Under the pieces are notes generated by a model. That model was not told the DNA's origin and did not search any database. It worked only from the letters and a program-made list of their open reading frames with translations. Source: Aureococcus anophagefferens (Eukaryota > Sar > Pelagophyceae > Pelagomonadales > Pelagomonadaceae). From it: a stretch of DNA of 64,000 bases. Where the stretch lies: assembly GCF_000186865.1 (NCBI RefSeq), contig NW_008705581.1:169090-233089 (forward strand), written 5' to 3'. The first letter of the stretch is position 1, and the number at the start of each line of letters is the position of its first letter. The position numbers and the translations under genes are program-made. This document shows, piece by piece, positions 36,152-45,496 of this stretch.

Positions 36152-38398
36152 CTACGCGAGCGACAGGGGGAAGCGGACCGCGAAGGGCGCGCCCGGCCGC
36201 GTGCCCGGGGGCACGACCGCGGTGATGGGGTTGTTCGTCACCGGGTGGAGGAAGACGAGCGTGTCGCCCGGCGCCGCGTTCGGCGGGCACACCAGCTTCA
36301 CGGACGTCGCGGACTGGGTCTGGTCGCGGTTCGCGACGACCTTGTCGACGACGCCGTCGCCCGTCGTGTCGATGCCCAACACGTCGGGCACGCCGTCGCC
36401 GGAGAGGTCGATGACGACGGACCCGCGCGGGTGCACGTGCATCTCGGGGATGCGGCGGACGTCGTCGACGACGCCGTCGCCGTCGAGGTCGCGGCCGACG
36501 ACGTTCGGCACGCCGTTGCCCGTGAGGTCCACGGAGAAGACGCCGTGGGGCACGGTCGTCAGGTGGCGGCCGCTCAGCGTGACGCTGTCCGCGAGGCCGT
36601 CGCCCGTCGTGTCGCGCGCGACGACGTTCGGCGCGCGGTCGCCCGTGAGGTCGTAGGCCTTCTCGGACTGCCCGTTGAGGGGCACGCCGCCGGGCACGGG
36701 CTCTACCGCGTCGATGGCGCCGTCGCCCGTGCTGTCGACGCCGACGATGGTGCTCAGGTCGACGTCGAGCGCGGAGCCGGGCGCGACGTCTCCCGGCCGC
36801 GTCACGCGGACGCGGCGCCCGCCGTGCTCGAAGAAGAAGTGGCCCCCGATGGGCACGTTCGGGGGCACGAGGACCCGCACGGTGTTCGGGTTCCGGCGCC
36901 TCTCCGGCCGCGGGAAGCGGATCGTCACCTCGGCGCCCGCGGGCGCGTCCGCGGGCCGGCGCACCGCGACGCGGCTCCCCTCGAAGGGCGCGTAGAAGAC
37001 GCCCCCGGGGGCGACGCCCGGCGGCACGCGTACTCTAAGCTCGACCGTGCCGCTCTCCGCGGCCACGTAGGCGTCGACGAACGCCTCCATCGTCGCCAGA
37101 CCCGACGCCTTCCACGCCGCGTAGAACTTCAGGAACTCCGCCTGCGAGATGCCGCCGTCGTGGTCGAGGTCGAACTTCACTAAAAACCGTTCCGACGTCG
37201 CCGGCGTCAGGTCCTTGCCGCCGAGGAACGTCGCCTCGAAGAGCGTGAGGAACTCGCGCCGCGCGATGTTGCCGTCCGACGAGAGCGTGTGCGGCTGCGC
37301 GGCGCCCCGGAGCTTGGCGAACGCCGCGCAGCCGTCGTCCTCGGCCTGCTGGCCGCAGACGGACACGAGCAGCGCCCGGATCTCGTCCTGGCCCGCGCGG
37401 AGCATGTCCTGGTTCTCCTTGAGCATGTCCTGGCGCCGGTGCACGTCGAGCGCGACGTTCTTCGTGATGCGCACGTCCGCGGCGACGGCCGCGAGCTCCT
37501 GCTTCGCCTCGTCGGCGCTCAGCCCGGACAGCGCCGCGATCTGGGCGGACTCGCCGCCTAACACGGCGCGCTCGAGGCGGCCGACCTGCTCGAAGTTCGT
37601 CTGTTGGAACTGGAGCTGCGCGGCCGACAGCGTCACCGCGATGTCCTGGACGCAGGAACTGAGATCCGTGTCGAGCTGGCGCACCGTGCGCTCGTCCCAG
37701 AAGCCCCGGGCGACGCGGCTGATGAAGCCGCGCTTGCCGTACTCGACGCAGAACTTGTGCGCGCTTCTCACCAAATCCGCGAGCCGCAGCACCTCCGCCT
37801 CGAGGGACCGCGTCTTCACGCCCGTGCGCTCCGCCGTCGGCAGCAGCTCGTCGAGCATGAGGGCGATCTCGTGGATGCGCCGCCCCATGGACTGGACCGC
37901 GACCTTGTTGACCTGCGCGTCGCGCACGGCGCCGCAGAGGTCGCCCAGCGCCTCCCCCAAGATCCCGACGCACGGCAGCGCCGACGCGAAGCGCCCCAAA
38001 CCCCGCACGACCGTCAGGGTCAGCTCGGCGTCGAAGACGGCCGTGGCGGCGGCGGCCCCGGCGCCCGCGGCCGCACCGCACGCCGCCGCGGACGGGCCGC
38101 CGGCCGCCGGCGCCTTCGCCGCGGCCGCGCCGCCCGCGGGGTCCGCTAGCAGGCGCGTGACGTTGTGCGTGAGGACGATGAGGTGCGCCTTGGAGACGCC
38201 GATGCCGGCAAAGAGCTGCTCGAGGTCCTCCGGTGATAGCGCGGCGATGAGCGACCCGTCGATGCCGTTGTCGATGATGGCCCGCTCGTACTGCGCGAAG
38301 GCCGGGCCGACGGCGGCGACGCGCGCGGCGACCTCCTTCGACGACAGCTTCGCCGCGGCCTCGAGCTGCGGCGCCTGGGTCGACGCGCCGCCGCCCAT
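36152..38398 (-). CDS. SAM, helical-bundle (MLKL-NTD-like), EF-hand and TGDG-repeat protein
   Basis: The frame encodes 748 residues from MGGGAST; the upstream Met adds five. The motif with Gly2 and Ser6 fits N-myristoylation. Order: a SAM-like domain (about 40-95, DNGIDGSLIAALSPEDLEQL); a helical bundle (about 130-290, MGRRIHEIALMLDELLP, LADLVRSAHKFCVEYGK) like the N-terminal bundle of MLKL and related adaptors; an EF-hand (KFDLDHDGGISQAEFLKFY); two Pro/Gly beta modules (VPPGVAPGGVFYAPFEG, VPPNVPIGGHFFFEHGG); and six repeats of the type DTTGDGLADSV or DLDGDGVVDDV. Both last parts may bind Ca2+. A membrane-associated, calcium-sensing adaptor is my inference. The neighbours, an ankyrin gene and an acyl-CoA synthetase, do not explain it. 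Confidence 0.7.
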   Translation of the reverse strand: MGGGASTQAPQLEAAAKLSSKEVAARVAAVGPAFAQYERAIIDNGIDGSLIAALSPEDLEQLFAGIGVSKAHLIVLTHNVTRLLADPAGGAAAAKAPAAGGPSAAACGAAAGAGAAAATAVFDAELTLTVVRGLGRFASALPCVGILGEALGDLCGAVRDAQVNKVAVQSMGRRIHEIALMLDELLPTAERTGVKTRSLEAEVLRLADLVRSAHKFCVEYGKRGFISRVARGFWDERTVRQLDTDLSSCVQDIAVTLSAAQLQFQQTNFEQVGRLERAVLGGESAQIAALSGLSADEAKQELAAVAADVRITKNVALDVHRRQDMLKENQDMLRAGQDEIRALLVSVCGQQAEDDGCAAFAKLRGAAQPHTLSSDGNIARREFLTLFEATFLGGKDLTPATSERFLVKFDLDHDGGISQAEFLKFYAAWKASGLATMEAFVDAYVAAESGTVELRVRVPPGVAPGGVFYAPFEGSRVAVRRPADAPAGAEVTIRFPRPERRRNPNTVRVLVPPNVPIGGHFFFEHGGRRVRVTRPGDVAPGSALDVDLSTIVGVDSTGDGAIDAVEPVPGGVPLNGQSEKAYDLTGDRAPNVVARDTTGDGLADSVTLSGRHLTTVPHGVFSVDLTGNGVPNVVGRDLDGDGVVDDVRRIPEMHVHPRGSVVIDLSGDGVPDVLGIDTTGDGVVDKVVANRDQTQSATSVKLVCPPNAAPGDTLVFLHPVTNNPITAVVPPGTRPGAPFAVRFPLSLA

Positions 38399-38520
38399 CT
38401 TTCTAGCGCGCACACACCGCGGGCTGCCCGTCGAGGTGACAGCATTACATGCAACTTGAACTGCGCCATCTATGTTGAAGTAGCAGTGGGCTCGAGGCCG
38501 GCTTCGCGATCGGATCCGCC

Positions 38521-40419
38521 ATGCTGCCCAAGACGCGCCTGGGCGTCGCCGCCGCGGTCTGGGCCGGCGCGGGCGTCGCCACGCTCGTCGCCCGCTTCGT
38601 CAAGCGGCGGCGCAACGAGGAGCGCGAGCGGCGGACCGCGGCGGCGGGCGGCCTCATCCCCGCGGCGCGCACGGTCGTCGACGCGCTCGCGGCGCGCGCG
38701 AGCTACACGGCCGACGCGCCCGCGCTCGTCGGCGCCGACGGCGCGAGCTACACGTGGGAGGCGTACCACGCGAACGCGGTCGCCTTCGGCAAGGCGCTGA
38801 CGGCGCTCGGCGGCCGCGGCGGCGTCGCCGTGCACGCGTTCAACGAGCCGCGCTGGTTCTTCGCCGCCGTCGGCGCGCTCGCGGCGGGCTGGACGATCTC
38901 GGGCGTCTACCTGACGAACACGTACGAGCAGTCCAAGCACATCCTCAAGACGTCGCGCGTGCGCGTCCTCGTCGTCGAGACGCGCGCGCAGCTCGAGTCG
39001 ACCTACGCGTCCGTGCTCGACGACTTCCCGGAGCTGGTCGTCGTCGTCCTCGAGGGCGGCGCCGTCGACGGCGACCGCGTCTTCCACTACGACGCCTTCG
39101 TCGCGACCGGCGCGGCTTTGGACGACCGCGCGCTGCCGCGCATGCTCCCGTCGACGGACGTCGCGTCGCTCGTCTACACGTCGGGCACGACGGGCAACCC
39201 CAAGGCCGTGGAGCTCACGCACGAGAGCGCGCGGACCGTCTGCGAGATGATGCACGCGCGCATCCCGCTCAACGAGTCGACGGTCCTCGTGTCCTACCTG
39301 CCCCTGAGCCACATCGCGGCGCTGGGCATCGACGTCTACAGCGCCATCTTCTGCGGCGCGACCGTCCACTTCGCCGACGCGGACGCGCTCCGCGGGTCGC
39401 TGAAGACGACGCTCCTCGCCGCGCGGCCGACGCTCTTCTTCGGCGTGCCGCGCGTCTGGGAGAAGATGGCCGCGGCCATGCAGGCGACGGCGGCGAAAAC
39501 GTATGCAACATCCAAGGCGAAGCAGGTCATCGGGACCGCGGCCAAGGCCGTCGGCGCGGCCTGGTGGGACCCGGCGACGCCCGAGGTCGCGCGCGGCGCG
39601 CTGGCCCTGCCCATGGGCCTCTTCAAGGTCCTCGCCTTCAAGAAGATCCGCAAGGCCTGCGGCCTCGACCGCTGCGAGCTGCTCTACACGGGCGCGGCGC
39701 CCCTCTCCGCGGCGACGGCCGACTACCTCAAGTCCGTCGACATGCCGCTGTTGGAGGTCTTCGGCATGAGCGAGTCCTGCGGCGCCATCGCCGTGTCCGG
39801 CCCCCTCGACGGCGCGCGGCCCGCGGGCTCCTGCGGCCGGCCGCTGCCCAACGGCCACTGCGAGATCGCGCCCGACGGCGAGGTGCTCTGGCGCGGCGGC
39901 AACGTCATGCGGGGCTACGCGGGCCGCGCCGAGGCGACGGCCGCGGCGCTCGACGACGGCTACCTCCGCACGGGCGACCTCGGCGAGCTCGTCGGCGGCT
40001 TCCTCCGCATCACGGGCCGCAAGAAGGACCTCATCATCACCGCGGGCGGCGAGAACGTCGCGCCGGCGCCCGTCGAGGAGCGCTTCTGCGACGCACTCGG
40101 CGGCCACGCGGTCCTCGTCGGCGACCGCCGCAAGTTCCTGTCGCTGCTACTCGCGCCGCCCGAGGGCGGCGCCGCGCCGGCGCCCGACGCCGTCAAGGCC
40201 GCGCTCGACGCCTACAACGCCGCGGCCATGTCGCGCGCGCAGCGGGTCCAGAAGGTCTCCGTGCTCCCGGCGCCCTTCTCCGTCGAGACGGAGGAGCTCA
40301 CGCCGACGATGAAGCTCAAGCGCGCCTTCGTCATCGCCAAGTACCAGTCCCAGGTCGACGACATGTACCGCGACGGGCCCACGATCGCCTACGGCGCCGC
40401 GGTCGGCGAGAGCAACTGA
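38521..40419 (+). CDS. Long-chain acyl-CoA synthetase, bubblegum type
   Basis: The frame encodes 632 residues. An N-terminal hydrophobic segment (GVAAAVWAGAGVATLVARF) is probably a membrane anchor. The AMP-binding motif is VYTSGTTGNPKAVELTH (about 218), with LPLSHIAALGIDVY and LEVFGMSESCGA as later A-motifs. The last motif is LRTGDLGELV, GRKKDLIITAGGENVAP, and the catalytic lysine region LTPTMKLKRAFV is complete. The bubblegum family (ACSBG) activates long and very long fatty acids to acyl-CoA with ATP. The substrate range is not visible. It is intronless, with a single large domain. Divergent from the SAM gene (122 bp). Confidence 0.9.
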   Translation: MLPKTRLGVAAAVWAGAGVATLVARFVKRRRNEERERRTAAAGGLIPAARTVVDALAARASYTADAPALVGADGASYTWEAYHANAVAFGKALTALGGRGGVAVHAFNEPRWFFAAVGALAAGWTISGVYLTNTYEQSKHILKTSRVRVLVVETRAQLESTYASVLDDFPELVVVVLEGGAVDGDRVFHYDAFVATGAALDDRALPRMLPSTDVASLVYTSGTTGNPKAVELTHESARTVCEMMHARIPLNESTVLVSYLPLSHIAALGIDVYSAIFCGATVHFADADALRGSLKTTLLAARPTLFFGVPRVWEKMAAAMQATAAKTYATSKAKQVIGTAAKAVGAAWWDPATPEVARGALALPMGLFKVLAFKKIRKACGLDRCELLYTGAAPLSAATADYLKSVDMPLLEVFGMSESCGAIAVSGPLDGARPAGSCGRPLPNGHCEIAPDGEVLWRGGNVMRGYAGRAEATAAALDDGYLRTGDLGELVGGFLRITGRKKDLIITAGGENVAPAPVEERFCDALGGHAVLVGDRRKFLSLLLAPPEGGAAPAPDAVKAALDAYNAAAMSRAQRVQKVSVLPAPFSVETEELTPTMKLKRAFVIAKYQSQVDDMYRDGPTIAYGAAVGESN

Positions 40420-40722
40420 TCCCCCCCGGGCCGCGAGCGGCGCCAAGGCCGCCTCGCTCGCCCCTCGCCTGTGCTGTTAAGGAGCTGAATTCGACCAGGT
40501 ATCTCGCCGCGGCCGCACCTCCGTGAATAGGGCGATGTCCCCTCGACGGGTGGCGCATGCTGCGCCAGCCCAGGTGAGCCGACTTCCGAGCCGAACTTTT
40601 GAGCCGACGGTAGTTCAACAATCGCAGCAGGTTGAAGCGTGAAGAAGCGAGCGCTCGATAATTTTTTTCATCGTCACGATGGAGCCCATCCTGACGGCCC
40701 ATTCGATGCGATCGCGGCGACG
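40420..40722. other. Intergenic region
   Basis: About 300 bp. A short less GC-rich stretch with runs of T lies around 40590-40680. No gene or repeat is seen; it should hold the promoter of the sulfotransferase gene. Confidence 0.4.
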
Positions 40723-42397
40723 ATGAGGAGACACACGGTCGCGCTGCTGCTGCTGCGGCTGCGGCCGTGGGCGGCCTTCACGCTCGTGCCCTACCGCGCC
40801 TGGAAGCACCCCTGGCGCCTCGCGAAGCTCGCCGGCGACGACCCGCAGCTCGCCGGGCTCGCGCCGGACTCGCGCTTCAACCAGTCGTCGAAGGTCGCCT
40901 GGCTGCCCGCCGCGGCCGACGACACGGCCGAGGCCGTCGCGCTGCGCACCAACTTCTACGGCCGCGGCGGCACGCTGGAATTCGTGCACGTGCACAAGTG
41001 CGGCGGCCTCACGTTCAGCCACGTCGCGCCCCGCTTCGTCTGCCCGTTGGCGGACGGCCCGGCGCCCTGCGGCGGCTGCGTGAGCCCCTGGGGCTACAGG
41101 AACCACCCGAAGACGCTCGGCGCGTGGGCGGGGGAGACGTGCGGCGCGCCGTGCTGCGTCATGCGGCAGCGGCCGAGCCTGCCCGCGCTGCTCGACGCGT
41201 GGCCCTTCGACGCGCGGCCGCGCTTCGTGAGCGCCTACGAGGAGTTCGACGCCTTCGCGCTGCCCTGGGTCGTCGGCGCGACGTTCAAGGCCGTCATGGT
41301 CCGCGATCCCTACGCGCGTTTCTTGTCGGACGTGCAGTTCGAGTGCCGGATGGGCCGCGCGGCCGACGTCCCGACGGCGGCGGCGTCCCTCGCGCGCAAC
41401 GACACGCTCGCGCGGCGGCGCGCGGCGCGGAACCGCATCGCCGCGGACGTCGTGCACCGGAGCGCGCTCGGCGACTCGGGCGACGACGGCGCGCGGCTCG
41501 CCGGGGAGCGGTGGGCCGCGGCGGAGGCGGGGCTGCGGGCCTTCGCCTTCGTCGGCGTCGTGGAGCACTTCGAGCGGTCCATGTGCCTCCTGGCGCGGAC
41601 GGCGAGCCGCGAGGGCGCCGCGGTCTGCGCCGCGTGCTGCGTTTCGGCGGAGGGGCCGCGGCGCCTCGGCGACGAACCGCGGCGCCTTGGCGACGCGCTG
41701 CCGCGGCGCCTCGGCGACGCGCTGCCGCGCATCAACGCCGCGGCGGACCACGAGGACCACGAGCGGTGCCGGGGCGAGCGCAGCGACGCCGACGAGGCCG
41801 CCTACGTCGCCGCGCACGCCGCGGATTACCAGGTCCACGCCGGAGCAGGAAAAGAGTGATTCCACGTCGCTTCAGGTTCCGCGCGCGATTGGTCCAGAGA
41901 AAGGATCCGCACTTCGAGAGCGCTCCGAGAGATGATCGCTCGCGAGTGGAAAATGACCGAGATAGGATCCTCCAAAGTTGGAAATTTCGCATCCTTTTCC
42001 TGCCCAGGTCCACGCCGTCGCGGTCCGGCTCTTCGAGGCGCGCTGGGACCTCGCGGAGGCCGAGGGCTGGGGCGCGGCGAACGCGTCGTCCTGCGGCTGC
42101 GACTTCGTCGCGCGGGCGGAGGCGCCCCCGCCGGCGGAGAAGCCCCCGCCGGCGGAGAAGCCGCGCGGCCGGCCGCTCGCGCAGCGGCGGCCGCCGCCGG
42201 CGCCGCCGGCGACGACGACTACGCAAGCGACGCTGCGGACGATCACGAAGCCCCGGGCGACGCCCGCGCCGACGGCGCAGCCCGCGCCGCCGCCCGCGGG
42301 CGCCCCCGCCGGCGCCGCCCCCGTCGTCGTTGCGGCCGCGGCGGCCTTCGGCGTCGCGTTCGCGGCGACGAGCGCGTGGCTCCGGCCGCGGCGCTGA
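40723..42397 (+). CDS. Sulfotransferase (heparan sulfate 2-O-sulfotransferase-like)
   Basis: Exons 40723-41832 and 42008-42397 join in phase 0 to give 499 residues. A short N-terminal hydrophobic segment (HTVALLLLRLRPWAAFTLV) is a signal or anchor. The PAPS site is FVHVHKCGGLTFSHV, equivalent to the FVHIPKTGGT loop of sulfotransferase family 2, and the 3'-phosphate site is MVRDPYARFLSDV. Several Cys pairs lie between (CPLADGPAPCGGC, CGAPCC). A tandem repeat PRRLGDALPRRLGDALPR is in the middle. The C-terminus is Pro/Ala-rich with a last hydrophobic segment (APVVVAAAAAFGVAFAATSA). The protein probably sulfates a Golgi glycan; the acceptor is unknown. The stop is 11 bp from that of the RING gene. 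Confidence 0.78.
41841..42007 (-). mobile_element. Introner element, type A, shortened, in the sulfotransferase gene
   Basis: The element is 167 bp between copies of gtccacgc (41833-41840 and 42008-42015). The intron is 41833-42007: donor GTCCACGC, acceptor CTGCCCAG. The left end is degraded (cggagcaggaaaag). The conserved core segment, about 20 bp, has been deleted: the read jumps from gatcgctcg to cgagtggaaa. The core is antisense to the gene. Confidence 0.93.
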
Positions 42398-42408
42398 CCC
42401 TAGAACAC

Positions 42409-43382
42409 TTACCCGAGGTAGACGGACCGGGTCTCGCGCGCGTTCTGGCGGCAGACGGGGCACGCGTCGACGCCGCCGGCGCAGTTCGCGCAGAGGCACA
42501 GGTGGCCGCAGTCGAAGATGGCGACGGTGCGCGGCGCGACTTCGCAGACGGAGCACTTGAGCTCGTCCTCGCTGATGCCCTCGAGGTGCGCCACGTCGAG
42601 GCACCGCTCGAGGCGCGTCGAGAACGCGAGGGCCCTCGCGTCCGCGCCGTACGCGCCCGCGGGCCCCCGCAAGGCCGCCGCGAGGTCCCCCAGTTTGAGG
42701 ATCGCGCTGTCGCGCACCTTGCGCTCGCTCTCCTCGGCCTTCTCCAGCGCCGCGTCGCGGGCCCGCTCCGTGTGTCCGGTCGTGTCGTCGAGCGTCGTCC
42801 GCCACCTGGGCAGCAAAAGAGAGATTCAACTTCGCTTCGTGAGTGTTCCGCGCGCGCGCGTTCCGGAAAAAGCATCCACGCTTCGAGACCGTTCCGAGAG
42901 ATGATCGCTCGTCCAAAAGTCAGCCGAAACGAGTGGAAATCGGCCGAGATATGAGCCTTTGAAGTTGGGAATTTCGCTCTCTTTTGCTGCCCTGTCCGCC
43001 ACGCGGCGATCTTGTACAATCCCTTCCGATGCTGCACGAGCTCGGCGTTCTTCTCGGCGGCGACGCGCGCGGACGCCGCGTGGGCCGCCTTCTCCTCGCG
43101 CCAGGCGTCGTACTTGGCGGCCGCGCGCGCCTGCGCCTCCGCGGCGGCGCCGCGGCCCGCGTCCAACGCGTCCAACGTCGACTTCAGCTCGTCGTGCCGC
43201 TCCAGGAACGCGCGCTCCCGGGCCTCGAAGTGGCGCACCCGGGCGAGGAGCTTGCCGACCTTGCGCTCGAGCTTGGCGACGGAGGCCGGGGAGGCGGGCG
43301 GCTTGCCGAGGCGCACGGGGCGGTCCATTCCGTCGTCGAAGAGCTCGTGGAGCGAGTCCCGGCTGACGGTGCGCTGGGACAT
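42409..43382 (-). CDS. Coiled-coil RING-finger protein
   Basis: Exons 43003-43382 and 42409-42805 join in phase 2 to give 258 residues from MSQRTVSRDSLHELF; an upstream Met at 43430 adds 16. The first 140 residues form a helical coiled coil (SVAKLERKVGKLLARVRHFE). The C-terminus is a RING finger: CSVCEVAPRTVAIFDCGHLC, LCANCAGGVDACPVCR. All eight zinc ligands are visible. It is the type with the RING at the very end, as in MUL1- or XIAP-like E3 ligases, so a ubiquitin ligase role is likely. Partner E2 and substrate are unknown. Convergent with the sulfotransferase and divergent from GPAT. Confidence 0.83.
42806..42994 (-). mobile_element. Introner element, type A, in the RING gene
   Basis: The 189-bp element lies between copies of tccgccac (42798-42805 and 42995-43002). 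The intron is 42806-43002 on the minus strand: donor GTGGCGGA, acceptor CTGCCCAG. The ends are CTGGGCAGCAAAAG and CAGGGCAGCAAAAG. The core is in sense orientation. Splicing joins YKIAAWR to TTLDDTTG. Confidence 0.94.
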
Positions 43383-43558
43383 GGGCGGGCGGCCCTCGTC
43401 CTCCTGCGACTGGCAGAAATACATCAGCAAGTCACTCCCGGAGAAGATCTGTTCGAGAGCGGCCTCATGCCGTGGCTAGCCAAGCCCATGTTGTGGTGCC
43501 AGCAACGTGCCGTGCTCCTTGCCGCGATCGGATCTCGGTGATGTCAGCTCCAGCAAGC

Positions 43559-44806
43559 ATGGCCCGGTCGCCGCTCCTCTGCCTGGCCCTCGCGGCCGTG
43601 GCCGCGGGCTTCGCGGGCCCCGGCGCGTCGTATGCGACGCGCACGTCGCTGCGGTCGACGCTCAATCCCATGGAGGAGCTGGCCCAGCAGGCCAAGGTCG
43701 CCGCCTACTCCGTGTCCGCCGCGGCCATCGCGACCAAAATCTCCATGAAGATCGCGGAGAAGGAGGACCAGCTCCCCGAGGGCACGGTGCCCATCGTCCA
43801 GGAGTTCATGCGCACCTACCTCGAGGTCGTCGCGCAGCAGGGCCGGGACCCCATGGACAAGGTGCCCGTGTTGAAGCAGTACCTCGGCCTCGTCGAGGAC
43901 CAGCTCGAGGACCCCTTCGTCTTCGCGCCGTACCACACGGCCTGGACGGCGGCGAACGGCGCCGCCGTGGACCACCTGGAGATGGACACGGCGTTCATGG
44001 AGCCCATGCTCGACCGGAGCGACAGCGTGCTCGTCGGCGAGGCGAATTTGGAGAAGATCGAGGCGCAGCTCGCCGCGGGCGACAACGTCGTGCTGCTGAG
44101 CAACCACCAGACGGAGGCGGACCCGTCGTGCTGGTCCTTTATTCTCGAAGGCAAGCACGAGGCTTTAGCGCGGTCCATGATTTTAGTGGCCGGCGATCGC
44201 GTGACCACGGACGTCGTCGCGGTGCCGTTCTCCAAGGCGCGGAACCTCCTCTGCATCTTCTCGAAGCGCCACATCGAGAACCCGCCGGAGCAGAAGGCGA
44301 CGAAGATGCGCCACAACGCCAAGACCATGTCGGCCATGCTGAAGCTGCTCAAGGGCGGCGGCCAGTGCATCTGGGTCGCGCCGAGCGGCGGCCGCGACCG
44401 GCCGGACCCGGAGACGGGCAAGTACGCGGTCGCGCCCTTCGACGACAAGTCCGTGGAGATGTTCCGTTTGATGGGCTCCAAGGCGGGCACGACGACGCAC
44501 TACTACCCCGTGGCCATGATGACGCACCGGTTGTTTCCTCCGCCGAAGAAGCTGACCGCGGGCGCGCTCGGCGAGCCCCGCGTGGCCATGCGCGGCTCCG
44601 TCAACGTGAAGATCGGCGACGAGATCGACTTCGACGAGGTCACGCGCCAGGGCTGCCTCGTCGACGGCTTCCCGGAGGGCTGCGTCGACGACCGCGAGGC
44701 CGCCGCCGCCGCCGCCGCGGAGTACGCCCACCTCCAGGTCAAGGCCGGCTACGAGGACCTCGTCGCGGCCGCCCTCGCGCGCGACTCGCCCTACTACGAC
44801 AACTAA
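43559..44806 (+). CDS. Plastid glycerol-3-phosphate acyltransferase
   Basis: The frame encodes 415 residues from MARSPLLCLALAAVAAG; a Met at 43541 is also possible. The N-terminus is a signal peptide, then a Ser/Thr/Arg-rich transit stretch (SYATRTSLRSTLNP), as in complex plastids. The acyltransferase motif NHQTEADP carries the His-x4-Asp pair (about residue 181). The substrate site IWVAPSGGRDRPDP matches soluble plastid GPAT (ATS1-type). It acylates sn-1 of glycerol-3-phosphate and starts the plastid lipid pathway. The C-terminal MRGSVNVKIGDEIDF is the usual last strand. No introner. Confidence 0.88.
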   Translation: MARSPLLCLALAAVAAGFAGPGASYATRTSLRSTLNPMEELAQQAKVAAYSVSAAAIATKISMKIAEKEDQLPEGTVPIVQEFMRTYLEVVAQQGRDPMDKVPVLKQYLGLVEDQLEDPFVFAPYHTAWTAANGAAVDHLEMDTAFMEPMLDRSDSVLVGEANLEKIEAQLAAGDNVVLLSNHQTEADPSCWSFILEGKHEALARSMILVAGDRVTTDVVAVPFSKARNLLCIFSKRHIENPPEQKATKMRHNAKTMSAMLKLLKGGGQCIWVAPSGGRDRPDPETGKYAVAPFDDKSVEMFRLMGSKAGTTTHYYPVAMMTHRLFPPPKKLTAGALGEPRVAMRGSVNVKIGDEIDFDEVTRQGCLVDGFPEGCVDDREAAAAAAAEYAHLQVKAGYEDLVAAALARDSPYYDN

Positions 44807-45496
44807 GGGGTTGCTACGTACGCTCGGGAAGGCGCGGGTCGCGACGTCGGCGGCTTGTGTGTTGCGAGGCTTGATGGTGCCGCGGCCAGCGCGGCTGAGG
44901 CCGCCTCCGAGTCGGTCTTAGGGAACTGGCGGCCGAATTCGAGTGTTCGGGTGCCCGGGCGACGCAAGCTTTGGGCCTCCGCGCTCGCACCGCTGCAGCT
45001 GCGCGCCGCAAAGGTCGACGCTGGAAACAGTGAAGCGATCAAAACTCAGATTCTGATAGCCTGGATTTAAAAGTCAACATTTTTGTTGAACTTCAGCACT
45101 TTTGTTGAAGTTAAATCTTGCGATTTCTTGACCCGAACCAGCGACCGCGCGCAAAAAGTCTTCGCAAACGTGCAATCAACGCGTGAGTATCATCAACCTT
45201 GCTTTGATACGACCATAACCCAATTTTGGCCGTGATTTCAGCCCGCGGACCTCCGCGACACCGCGCCCGCGCGCGCGGTCGACGCACAGCCTCTATGGAG
45301 GACTAATGACTCTGGCTCCGCCGGCCGGAATTCGATGATTGATCTTTATTAATTAATTTCCTACGGGCCGGCCTAGATGTACGTTGATCGCTTCACTGGC
45401 TGGAAACCTGCAACGGACCGCGGCGGCGTGCGAGGTAGCAGTAGCAGACGATCGTGTGCGCAAGTCTGTGGACCGCACACACTCCGACTGCAAACG
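44807..45496. other. Intergenic region, less GC-rich
   Basis: About 690 bp. The middle part (45040-45230) is clearly AT-richer than genes around it and has two similar stretches, ttttgttgaact and ttttgttgaagt. No gene, tRNA or introner is seen. Confidence 0.5.

Noticed and set aside
41841..42007. Read-through of introners as coding sequence
   Set aside because: Frames continue through some elements for a few residues, but all end at stops or run into unrelated frames, and conserved motifs resume exactly after the second duplication copy.
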